Positions 22,401 through 37,000 of a stretch of DNA of 64,000 bases are shown piece after piece. Under the pieces are notes generated by a model that did not search any database, was not told the DNA's origin, and saw nothing but the letters and a program-made list of their open reading frames with translations. This DNA is from Micromussa lordhowensis (taxonomy: Eukaryota > Cnidaria > Anthozoa > Scleractinia > Lobophylliidae): assembly GCA_964020085.1 (NCBI GenBank), contig OZ026609.1:67501-131500 (forward strand), read 5' to 3'. Position numbers and translations under genes: made by a program. Each line of letters begins with the position of its first letter. The first letter of the stretch is position 1.

Positions 22401-24747
22401 AGCTGTTTGGTCTGGTTGGAGCACCGACACTTATTTTACTTGACAGTTCAGGTCAGCGAGGAAATAAGCTTGTAGTCACAATATTTGGTTATATGCGTTC
22501 AAGGTGATTCTTCAGTATTGCATTGTGCATCCCTACCGCGCATGATTTTCGCGTCATTAGCGCGCGCAAATGAGCGCGTGCACGTACACAACGCAAGAGA
22601 TTTCCCTCAAGGTAAACTCGACAGCGAAATAAACGCTCGTTTTCTCTTAAGGTGGTTCGAAATAGTTTTATAGCGCGCGCAAACTGGGTTCTAATCTCGC
22701 AAATTCGATCCACGCCACGAGGAACAAGACATCCGGCTACTTTGGTAAAAATAATAAAGTATTTTGATGAAAACTGATGTTTTAAACACATATTGGTCCC
22801 CGAGAAAGGTAAAATCGCCCAATTGTAAGTTCTTTTAGAATCTTGTAGAACAAAACATCACATGTACAAAACACTGCCAGCTGCGAATCAACAAGCCTAA
22901 TCTCGCGCGTGCAGTTGACGCACATGCGCAAATGCTGATCTTGTCATGTCGAAATTTTGGAGTTTTTATAACTTTAATCGCTCATATTTCCGCTTCCGCT
23001 CGGTGGATTTTTTTCATTTTTTCGGTGATAACCAGAATCAATTGGCTGCATACATAGTCCGATTTTTAAAAAATTCTGTAGGCAGGAAAAAAAATAAGAG
23101 AACAATAGTCAAAAAGAGGATTTTTTCTTAATCTACCCTACAGATTTTTTTTAAACTGAAATATTTTGAAGGTCATTTCTGGTGACATATAATATTGCAG
23201 TTTGAGAAGATTTCACCGACTAATTTTTTAAAAAAGACAATAGATTTCGATTTTAGGGGCTCAACTGAATGCGTCATATGGTTGCTATGGTAACAGGTTT
23301 TCTGAAATAAATGTCATGTAATGAATCTATGATGTTTCTTTTATTTCTGTGCCAAATTTCATAGTGATACGATGAACCAAACATAATTTAGAAAAGAATT
23401 TGTGAACTTGTCTCGGGAAAATGAAAACTATTTCGAACCACCTTAAACAAGCACCGTAAGGTACCTTTCCATTGCATTAAATTAGTCTATAATTCATTGC
23501 CTTTCCGCTGAATGAGTAAAAAAAAAATTAACGCAACTTACCCTTTCACTCGTGACCTGAACCTTGCCACCCCTAGAAGACGCACGCTAGAAAGACTAGT
23601 CATCAAGAAACACATATCAAATTGTTGCTTTATGTATGCAATGTATCTATTGAGACTTTTTAATATTAAGTCCATGTGTTTGGCCACTGATACCCCGGAA
23701 TGAATCGGCATTCAGAAAAAGAAAAACGCACCTAATGGGTACCATTGCACGGATTTTTGACGCACCTTTGACGAGTTACGTCTCTTAAACGAGCACCGTA
23801 CCATATGTTTTTCTATCGCACATTTCGAATAACTGCATTACTAGGAACAACCACACAAAATTTGAAAAAAAAAATATAACGTCAAGTGTTATTTTTAGGG
23901 AATCGCCTTAAAGTGTGTAGTTGATCAAGAAATTATGACGTATCTTCCTTTCGGAGCTTGGTTGCAGTTCACCTGGTGAATTCGATTTATGATCGATTCT
24001 TGCCCACCCCTTTATTTGGTGATTCTTGTTCCTCAATATCAAACCATAATTAAAGTTCACTTAGTTCCTGTAAATTGTTTGTTCTCTTCAGGTTACATAT
24101 CATGGCAAGGCCGGTACAGTTGTGAAAACGCATCAAGTTTTCGTGCATTTCTGCTGCACGCCTTTTCCCAAGTGACTGGCTCTCCTTGCTCTGTTTCCAA
24201 CTGCGCAGACTGTGAGCTCGACAAAGCAGATGATGCGGAAGATGGCAGTATTTCAGAAGTTGACGAAAGCGTTCAAAACTCTTCGAGCCAACATCGTCGA
24301 GAATCAGACGAGTTAAGCTCTTTATACCAAAAACTTCATGGACCTAAACCGGACGGCAGAGATTTGACATCACGCAGATCTTCCACTCCTCAAGGTTTGA
24401 AGAAAGAACTGACAAGACCTAAAACTTCTGCAGCCGCTAGTCGCTATACAAAGGTACCCGGCTACAACAGGTCCAGTGGGTTTAATGAACCTTTCAGAAC
24501 TTACGCCCCTTTTAGTGCGTACGGTGCTATTCAACCAAGACGTCTAGACACGGCAAGGCCTGGGCCTGTTTCAGTGCGATCGCGCACGCGCGCACTGCAG
24601 ACTAGTGCCGAATTTTCCTCAGGTGATTTTTCGCTCCCGGTTGCGACACGGCAACGAGGCAAAAGAACTCATCCGCTTGAGCGTGGCTCGACACCGAGAA
24701 TCAAAACAAAAATATCAGTCGAAGATTTTAATGTTTTGCAGAAATAG
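1..24747 (+). CDS. Giant multi-FN3 protein with C-terminal thioredoxin-like domain (5' partial, 29 exons visible)
   Basis: Spliced gene model; the frame is open at the window's first base, so the true start lies upstream (an AG at 11-12 could instead be an acceptor). Exons: 1-1218, 2457-2676, 2781-2823, 2932-3011, 3099-3222, 3572-3710, 4006-4553, 4822-5308, 5601-6569, 7430-7644, 8027-8388, 10719-10797, 13156-13272, 13888-13967, 15608-15828, 16145-16197, 16512-16690, 16970-17054, 18125-18220, 18368-18541, 18843-19159, 19568-19637, 19929-20007, 20310-20446, 21174-21325, 21560-21778, 21934-21997, 22208-22451, 24092-24747. Every joint is GT-AG and keeps frame, giving about 2,474 residues to the TAG stop. 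Order: acidic low-complexity head, about 13 FN3 modules, a coiled-coil stretch, one more FN3-like module, a thioredoxin-like domain, and a Ser/Arg-rich tail. No signal peptide or membrane segment is visible, so an intracellular scaffold is possible, but this is inference. I recognise no named orthologue. Exon 11 ends in a splice-donor minisatellite. Confidence 0.85.
1810..2153. mobile_element. SINE-like insertion forming a 300-bp hairpin, 13-bp target-site duplication
   Basis: Arms 1856-2000 and 2011-2155 are reverse complements with almost no mismatch, around the 10-base loop GGAGGTCGTG. The whole insertion is flanked by the direct repeat TTAGTATATCAAT at 1797-1809 and 2154-2166. The central part of each arm resembles a tRNA 3' half (B-box-like GGTTCAAACCCC, then ACTGGGGCCA). 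The 46 bases 1810-1855 lie outside the palindrome. A long duplication suggests LINE-type target-primed insertion, not a cut-and-paste transposon. It lies in the first visible intron of the FN3 gene. Confidence 0.7.
7304..7328. repeat. (TATG)n microsatellite
   Basis: About five tandem TATG units in the intron before exon 10 of the FN3 gene. The rest of this 860-bp intron shows nothing else I recognise. Confidence 0.8.
8367..9530. repeat. 24-bp minisatellite (about 48 units) built from an exon-intron junction; tandem 5' splice sites
   Basis: The unit contains CAGTCAGGTAAATATGG and begins inside exon 11 of the FN3 gene: the last coding bases and the donor CAG|GTAAAT at 8388/8389 are unit one. 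Nearly all later units keep GT after CAG or CAC; exceptions include about 9250 (CAGATAAAT) and 9374 (CAGGGAAAT). The unit is a multiple of three, but in the gene's frame each one reads W-S-V-S-V-R-stop, so use of any later donor would end the protein. A 12-unit (288-bp) block is duplicated: the variant GGTTTTAAACAG recurs at about 8708 and 8996. Other frames are open by accident, giving a YGLCQSGK octapeptide repeat that is unlikely to be made. Confidence 0.92.
9582..9912. mobile_element. Inverted-repeat (MITE-like) element
   Basis: The ends are imperfect inverted repeats: TAGCAAATCACGACGGCGAC on the left, GTCGCCGTCATCATTTCTA on the right. It carries no coding capacity and lies in the intron just after the splice-donor minisatellite. 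Confidence 0.5.
10189..10661. mobile_element. Mariner-like MITE with TA duplication
   Basis: Perfect terminal inverted repeats starting CAGTAAAAACCCGCGTATAA, about 24 bp long. TA dinucleotides flank both ends (10187-10188 and 10662-10663), as expected for Tc1/mariner insertion. The interior is AT-rich and non-coding, with repeated AAGAACCT motifs. It ends about 60 bp before exon 12 of the FN3 gene. Confidence 0.75.
10931..10985. repeat. (GAT)n(AAT)n microsatellite, tail of the minus-strand LINE
   Basis: GAT triplets followed by about 13 AAT triplets. On the minus strand this sits right after the LINE's 3' untranslated region, and L2/CR1-type LINEs commonly end in short tandem repeats of this kind. 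Confidence 0.75.
10986..13000 (-). mobile_element. 5'-truncated, decayed non-LTR retrotransposon (L2/CR1/jockey-like)
   Basis: Antisense insertion in intron 12 of the FN3 gene. Reverse transcriptase is readable at 12754-11774: PDTWKLADVRP, LRPISNL, KYGIPQGSCLGSLLFVLY and the catalytic YADDTQLY box. The C-terminal part follows in another frame at 11763-11164 (DFCNSLLYGL, WLPVSYRIQFKILLLVYK, LKTHLF). Motif A is damaged: VLLDTVDH appears where relatives have a longer LDLSAAFDTVDH-type stretch. A frameshift and a stop separate the two parts, and the endonuclease region is missing upstream. It cannot move by itself. The short-repeat 3' tail and domain order suggest the L2/CR1 group. Confidence 0.85.
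11164..12990 (-). pseudogene. Reverse transcriptase ORF2 remnant of the LINE
   Basis: The conserved fingers/palm region (12990-11774) and thumb/C-terminal region (11763-11164) lie in different frames. Besides the frameshift there is an in-frame stop just before FDDQLKMDTH, and the first aspartate block of motif A is shortened. The usual apurinic endonuclease domain is absent. This is a dead copy. Confidence 0.8.
13313..13777 (+). mobile_element. tRNA-derived SINE
   Basis: The head has a good RNA polymerase III A box (TAGCTCAGTTGGTAGAGC, about 13321-13338) and B box (GGTTCGAGCC, about 13366-13375). A body of about 380 bp follows, then a 3' tail of ATTC repeats (about 13759-13777). The head does not fold into a proper tRNA, because the anticodon stem is lost. 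The body contains GGACTATAAACCGTAGGCCC and TTAAAGAACCCACACACTT, motifs I associate from memory with a SINE family common in coral genomes. It lies in intron 13 of the FN3 gene. Confidence 0.8.
13795..13815. repeat. (TC)n microsatellite
   Basis: A short run of TC dinucleotides just after the SINE tail, about 70 bp before exon 14 of the FN3 gene. Confidence 0.7.
17229..17704. mobile_element. Inverted-repeat element with a nested palindrome
   Basis: The ends match as inverted repeats (TTGGTTCATGCTT at left; AAGCATGAACCAA at right), followed by a diverged second match around GATCGAGATATGGATG and CATCCATAACTCGATA. Inside, 17513-17660 forms a second imperfect palindrome with arms containing ATATATCAAACAC and CAGTGTTTCATCGG. 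It is non-coding and lies in intron 18 of the FN3 gene. Confidence 0.55.
18287..18303. repeat. Poly-C run in an intron
   Basis: Seventeen consecutive C residues, 64 bp upstream of exon 20 of the FN3 gene and possibly part of its pyrimidine tract. Confidence 0.85.
19095..20007 (+). other. Coiled-coil-like segment of the FN3 protein (exons 21-23)
   Basis: Exon 21 ends with a charged helical run (LDERRRLEERICELSNKRDR), exon 22 continues with LHRILHLLENS, and exon 23 reads IAKATDTVLEIDSELADALE. Spacing of Leu and Ile looks like heptads. It separates the main FN3 array from a last FN3-like module (exons 24-25, IRWSRPRDDGDAVVSGYQV). The role is presumably self-association or a rigid spacer. Confidence 0.5.
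19287..19365 (-). repeat. tRNA-derived SINE fragment
   Basis: On the minus strand it reads GGTCACGGGTTCGAATCCCG, a canonical B box or T-arm, followed by AGAAGCCCTGA, a T-run and CAGGCTTCTT, which can form a small hairpin. Only the 3' part of a tRNA-like head is present. It lies in the intron after exon 21 of the FN3 gene. Confidence 0.6.
20581..20715. mobile_element. Fold-back (MITE-like) hairpin element
   Basis: Arms of about 50 bp: CACTTAATGACTGGTCCCTT and AACAGTGAATTTTGTT are answered by AACAAAATTCACTGTT and GGGACCAGTCATTAAGTG. It is non-coding and lies in the intron between exons 24 and 25 of the FN3 gene. Confidence 0.7.
21560..24180 (+). other. Thioredoxin-like domain with CXXS site (exons 26-29 of the FN3 protein)
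   Basis: Exons 26-27 join to read LLFWTKWCFSSQKVM, matching the thioredoxin beta-strand plus WCxxC active-site helix, but the second Cys is Ser (C-F-S-S). The helix continues as HFLQFAEEFRDK. Exon 28 supplies the cis-proline strand, VGAPTLILLDSSG, and exon 29 the last strand and helix, GYISWQGRY then FRAFLLHAF. About 40 extra residues rich in Ser, Arg and Cys sit between the active site and the cis-Pro strand. CXXS forms are monothiol and usually cannot reduce disulfides by the full dithiol cycle. Redox activity is therefore uncertain. Confidence 0.65.
22651..23442. mobile_element. PiggyBac-like MITE with TTAA duplication
   Basis: A perfect 19-bp terminal inverted repeat (GGTGGTTCGAAATAGTTTT) bounds 792 bp, flanked exactly by TTAA on both sides (22647-22650 and 23443-23446). 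TTAA duplication is the hallmark of piggyBac-type transposases. No transposase code is present, so it is non-autonomous. It fills half of the last intron of the FN3 gene. Confidence 0.75.
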
Positions 24748-26441
24748 AAGAAACATAGCTAAACTAAGCCATCGAGTTAGAACAGCCTAGCTTTATGTAT
24801 CTAAATAATATGAGACAAGACAAAGACAAAATCACAAATACTTCTCAGTGAGACGCAAAGCTAGATAAAATATATTTAACAATTAGACCCGTAGAAGAAA
24901 GTTAGCAAATGTAAGTTGAAGAAATATTTATTTGGGACTAAAACGAAAGAAAGCGTCACGCTCGATGGCGCTCGAGGACTATTGCAGTAGCGTAGCCAAT
25001 TAAAATGCAAGATTTATATTAGTCCACTAATTGGGTGATACTAAATTATTTTAGCTTGAATAAACAAGTAGCCAAAGTCTTTTGATCAGGGTGGGGTGGG
25101 TGGGAGAACTTACTCTTAGATTGGGAATCACAGCTACGTACATAAAAGAACAGCCGACAAAATGCAGTCGTTTTGTTCCTAAAAATAGCAAAGCTAGAAA
25201 CCATACTCTACCTATATCAGAGCTTGCCTCTTATTTAATTACCTTGTTACAAGAAACATCATAAAGCACATGTGATCAGATTTATGAAAACTGTGTCAAT
25301 ACTTGAACACCAACCGTTGGGCCCCGCATCTTTTCTTGGAAATGCGGCACTTCTTCAGTCAATCAATCAATCAATCAAAGTACAACCTGTCACTGCACAG
25401 TATGAACACCCATCTTGCTTGTGTGTAGCTGGCTTGGCTCAGTGTCACTTCTCACCCCTACATACTCCACCCCAGGCCCAGATATCGTCTGGCTTCAGGC
25501 GAAAAAGTTTTGCACAATTTTGAACGCGTTTTCATAAATCCAGACACACACCTATTTTCGTCCAAGCGACGTTAAAAAGACACATTGTAAATAGTCGTTT
25601 CATATTTCTTTGTGTACACTCGATAGCTTTTGTACACGAATACTGATGTAATTTATTACTACGTTTTTTAAATGAAAGTATGGTTTGCTATCCCTAGGTT
25701 TGCTCTATCGGGTAGACCTGTAGGTCATTTCTTACAGGTTCAAGAACAGAGCAACTGAGATTCTCTCAGTTACTCCTCTAAGCAATGTTTGTGTAGACAT
25801 CGAGGCCTGGGTTCATGAAACACGGGAGAGTGTTAAGATAGGCTCTTAAAGCGGACATAACAGTCGCACTGGATGCCTTGTACTATTTATCTCTCCCCTC
25901 CCCTTGCTGTGATGGGTCTCCCCCTTTGCAGGACCCGTCGTATGTAAATGTCGATCAGAATAAACTTGACTACGTGTAAATATTGAACCGCGGTTAGGGT
26001 AAGACACATTTCTAAATTCCGGGCTAGCGCATTTCTGGAACCGGATACCAGTGAAGAGTGCTCGGGAATCAATATACTCTTCTTTAAAACAAAAAGCCCA
26101 TTTTATCCCTACTTTCCCTTTCTGCTTTTTTATGGGCGGGTCTTTGGGTTGCTCGTTTTTTCGAATTGCAAAGAGAAGCAGACAAGACATTCACTAAAAA
26201 ATATTCCTTTATTTACAAGTTAAACCCTACAGTCCTGTACATGTACTCTATTTCTATGAACGAAACACGTTTTAAGTTTACATAATTAAAGAGAAACAAG
26301 GTTTCAATTACCACAAGTAAGCATCAACGAACGAACGAATTCGAGCGATGTTCAACATCCCTGGGTGGGATTGAACGGCATAATTTTTTAATTCCACCGA
26401 AAGCATCTCGCCTTGTGGTGCACTAGTGCGATGAATTTTAT

Positions 26442-26585
26442 AATAGCGATGTTTCTCGTTACGTCACTATTTGTTATTATTGTGCCAACCAGAGGTTTAT
26501 TGGCTGTTGAAACAACGGTGGCTGCCAAATTTGAATATCAAAAGAAATATGACGTCAATGTTTGAAAACAAGAAACATCGCTATT
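26442..26585. mobile_element. Short inverted-repeat MITE
   Basis: Terminal repeats AATAGCGATGTTTCTCGTT (left) and AACAAGAAACATCGCTATT (right) differ at one position. It is non-coding. Confidence 0.65.
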
Positions 26586-26606
26586 GAAACGGGTTTGGTC
26601 TTGCAT

Positions 26607-26771
26607 CCAATGGCCCTTTTCACGGTTAACTTTTTTATCACAATATAATCTAGCACGTATGTGAGGCAATTTCGGGCTATTTTGTAGTTTTAGCCCGAAA
26701 TTGCCTCGCACACAGTTTTAAATTACATTGTAATGCAAATGAGAAAAACTAACCGTGAAAAGGGCTATTGG
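26607..26771. mobile_element. Fold-back MITE with nested palindrome
   Basis: Outer arms are CCAATGGCCCTTTTCACGG and CCGTGAAAAGGGCTATTGG. An inner palindrome uses GAGGCAATTTCGGGCTA and TAGCCCGAAATTGCCTC around a short loop. It is non-coding and follows the previous element by 21 bp. Confidence 0.75.
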
Positions 26772-26854
26772 CATGGAGCATAACTCTGCTCACGATCACT
26801 AAAGTTCATATTATTTAACTCCGTAAACATTGTCTTGGCGAAGTGCGTCAATCT

Positions 26855-26955
26855 CTAGTCTCCTCCGCAGCCGTTATTAGGGTCGTCACGCAACGCTTCT
26901 CCCCCACTAAGAAGCGTTGCGTGACGACCCTAATAACGGCTGTGGAGGAGACTAG
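26855..26955. mobile_element. 101-bp near-perfect hairpin element
   Basis: The arms, 46 bp long with one mismatch, run from CTAGTCTCCTCC to AGAAGCGTTGC, around the loop CCCCCACTA. They include GTTATTAGGGTCGTCACGCA. It would fold into a stable stem if transcribed. It lies just past the 3' end of MORN5 and might fall within its 3' untranslated region. Confidence 0.8.
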
Positions 26956-27121
26956 TCAGTCTCAAGATCGAAACGTTACTAAGTTAACTTGAACTTTTGT
27001 TCAAACTGACAGTATTAATAATATCACGAAAAAAAACCAGACAGTTTCTCGGTTGACTGAGACCTGTGACTGTCCTGTACTGGTACAGATGCTATTGGTA
27101 TTCCTGTGGGGATCAATGGTT

Positions 27122-33814
<6,693 letters not shown>

Positions 33815-34057
33815 TTCGATCAGTGCCAAGATGGTGGACGGTTTTCAGTAATCGTTGCTATAACAACGGCTGAGCCTTCAGTGTGTGTTTAGCGGTAATC
33901 CGAGAAATTCCGTGAATTTTCTTATATCGGCTCTTGTGGTAAATATTCGTTTTACGGAACATCAATTAAATTGAAAGTTTTCGTTTCGAGCTCTTAGGCA
34001 TTTTGATTTTCCTCACTCATCGTTTATCTCCTCTCTCCTCTGCCAAGCCGTTTCAAA
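33815..34057. promoter_or_regulatory. Bidirectional promoter of MORN5 and the NOX activator
   Basis: Only 243 bp separate the two divergent start codons, so both promoters and 5' leaders must fit here. It holds an X-box at 33854-33867 and a YY1-like site (CCAAGATGGTGGAC, about 33827-33840) next to the MORN5 start. There is a CT-rich stretch just before the activator's ATG (about 34012-34050). No TATA box is evident. Confidence 0.7.
33854..33867 (-). promoter_or_regulatory. X-box (RFX-type binding site) upstream of MORN5
   Basis: GTTGCTATAACAAC fits the X-box consensus RYYNYY-N2-RRNRAC at every position and lies 40 bp from the MORN5 ATG. RFX factors control ciliary genes through X-boxes close to the start, which fits MORN5's role. 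The assignment is by motif only. Confidence 0.6.
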
Positions 34058-37000
34058 ATGGAGGACATGTCAATGGTGCAGACTCTGCGAATCTGGAAGG
34101 ACGGTGTGACCTTCATGGAGCAAGGGAAGTTTCAAGATGCGTTGATGAACTTTATGGCTCTAGAAGGGAGAACTGATTCTTCTCAGCAGCTGATCACATC
34201 GGGAAGAAATCTCTTTAACATTGGACAAACGTATTTAGCGCTTAAAAGAATGGATATGGCTGCAAAGGTACAAATAGTATGCATGAAGGTTTTTGAGCTC
34301 TTTTAAAACTTCATGTGCCGGTGATTTACGTGACGCCATACACGAGCCGGCTATTATTAAGTGCTCATTGCACTTATCACGAAATCTGACCTCCATGATA
34401 TGCGCTTGGTCGCTTCTTCATAAAGTATTTCCTCATTTTTGTAGACGTTATTTTTGTCTATACTCACTCACGGTCAACACCAGTTGTTTATGATTTGGTG
34501 TCAAATTCAGTTTGTGCATGATACACCAGTCATGTAATTTATTTGTTTGTCTTTCAATACTTTGCATTGAGTGCAGTGCACGAATTTACTTAAGGTGTAG
34601 AGTCTAACAGTAAATCCGAACCAACAGGAAATTTCCTGCAACCTCATAAAAATAAATAGCTGCCATAAACCAACAGCTCAGAAAAGTTTGAATTACTTTG
34701 CAGTGAATCTTGCACAGCAGAACTTTCAATATATAAAATATGCTAATTTATATAGCCATTGAGAACAAAACTGTGTCATTAATTCATCATTATTCAATAA
34801 ATAGCATGGTATATTATGTGTAAATATGCATCATTAACTTTATAACAGTTCCACAAGTTTCAAACTACCAATCAGATTGTAGCTGTTAATTGGCAGCTCT
34901 ATATTTAAGTACATTTGAATCAATTTGCATTGACTGCACATGGACAGCCATGTGAACAGATAAATATCACCACTTATAGAAATGTCTTCTATTGTATTTT
35001 GTAAGGGTCCAGTATACTATATTGATCTTGCACTTTAGATTTATCAACCACACATTTTAGATAGTGTTGTGCATGTGCTTGCATCATTTTCAATGAGGGT
35101 GGAGGGTAGGGAAATGACAGGTTATTAGTGACAGATACATTTTTAAGAGGGTGCAAAGTAGATACATTATTTTGACGCTGATTGCTAGGGGAGACAAAGA
35201 AACAATGAGTGCAGGTTGCATGAAATTTACTGATTGGGTTGGTTGATTTTATATCAAATATATGATTTTCCTTTTACATGCTGGGTCATTACCTGATAAT
35301 GTGATGCACTTTTTTACAAAGTTCCCATGTTTATAGGGCCATGACAGTTAAGTTATTCCTGTTAATAGTTTGTATGATGCTAAACTTCCACTCATTTGTT
35401 TAACTTCTAGGCTTTTGAGGAGTCCGTGGAGAAAGATAAAATGTTGGCAGTTGCCCATTTCATGCTAGGGAATGTCAATTTAGCATTGTATAGGTAATTC
35501 TAGTTAAACCATTAATCAATACTTTAATATTTGTAATTTTTGCTAATTGTTTAAATTTATATTTATAAATATAAGAAAATTTAGCAACATGTTGAAGTGG
35601 ACAATTGATAAAGTTAAATTTCATTCTGAATGATTCCCTTGCTCTATTGTATATTTTGTTTTAATAAGGTGTAGAAGTTCATTGTAGCTTGTTCATAAAA
35701 TATCAAAAGGGTGTCTAGGCCCAATTTAAAGACCATGATATCAAGGCCTATCATTTCCAATCTATTTGTTGACATGAATGTAAGTGACCTGACTTTACAG
35801 GTGTAACTTACAAAAGCACCGTTTGCCAAGGTTTATCTGAATAAAAAACTAAAATCAAGCATCTACATGTACAGTGTAGAAGGTGATATCTTAGGGCATT
35901 GCAAAACAATCAAATCAGGTAAATGAAGCAACCGTTATTGAAGGTGATGATGACAATGATGATGACAATGAAAAATGACAATGATGATGGTGATGATACA
36001 CCATCTTTTAATGATGTTGAGCACATTTTCTGGGAATTTCAAGATATGTATGTTCTTCTCGCTGTCTTATAATCCTCTGTTTTATACTTTTACTGCTGAC
36101 AAAGTATCCCAGTTGGACTGATGTGATCCAAGAAGGCAGTCTATGCTTCTTCTTTCCATAAAATATGCTATGTAGAATAGATCAAGTTTGACTGACTGCT
36201 TGTACATTCAAGTTATATGACTTTTTGTATGTTTTCTTCTCTCAGGAATGAAAATGCACTAAAGAACTTTAATGATGCTAATTTCTATCTGCGGGGAAAT
36301 AAATTAATAAATTATCAACAACTGGGCTTGAAGTCCAAACTTTACTTGTGCGAGGTAATGAATCCAATGTTTTCAGAAGCAGTGGCATTTCCTTCAATAT
36401 TCTTTAATGCAGCTTTTTTGAATTTATGTTTTCATTCTTTATTTGTTTGTTTGTTTAGTGTTTTTTTATTTCCATTTGAACTAGATTCTGGCCAACAGAG
36501 CCATTGCACGCTCAAGGTTAGGTGATGCTCAAGAGGCCAGAAGTGATTTTTTAATGGCACTTCAATCCAAGGTGGAACCACGTCACAGCGTCATTGAAGA
36601 TCTCTTACTCTGTTGGCAGGTGATGAACTAAGATAACAGAGCTTATAATTTAGTAGAAGAAACTCTTCCTGCCTGCCTGCCTGCATGCTTGTCTCTCTCT
36701 CCCCTTAATGCCTGGGCGTCTCCCTGACCCCCCTCCCCTGCCTGCTGGCGTGCCTTCCTACTTGCCTACCTCCCTGCTGCCTGCCTGCCTGTCTCTCTGC
36801 CTTCCTTCTCACTTAGCTGCCTCCCTGCCTGGTTACCAGTTACCCGCCTGCCTGTCTTCCTACCTGTCTTAATGCCTGCCTCCCTCTCTGCCTGCCTGCC
36901 CGCTTCGCAGTCTGCCTGCCTCCCTGCCTGGTTACCCGTCATCAGCCTGCCTGTCTCCCTACCTGCCTGCCTCTCTGCCTGCCTGCCCGCTTCCCTGATT

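Larger units (their letters stand above)
24748..27121. other. Convergent intergenic region between the FN3 gene and MORN5
   Basis: No gene is seen. A candidate AATAAA polyadenylation signal for the FN3 gene is at 25059-25064. An AATC microsatellite is at about 25357-25378. Three hairpin elements, listed separately, occupy 26442-26955. The rest shows only short chance reading frames. Confidence 0.5.
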
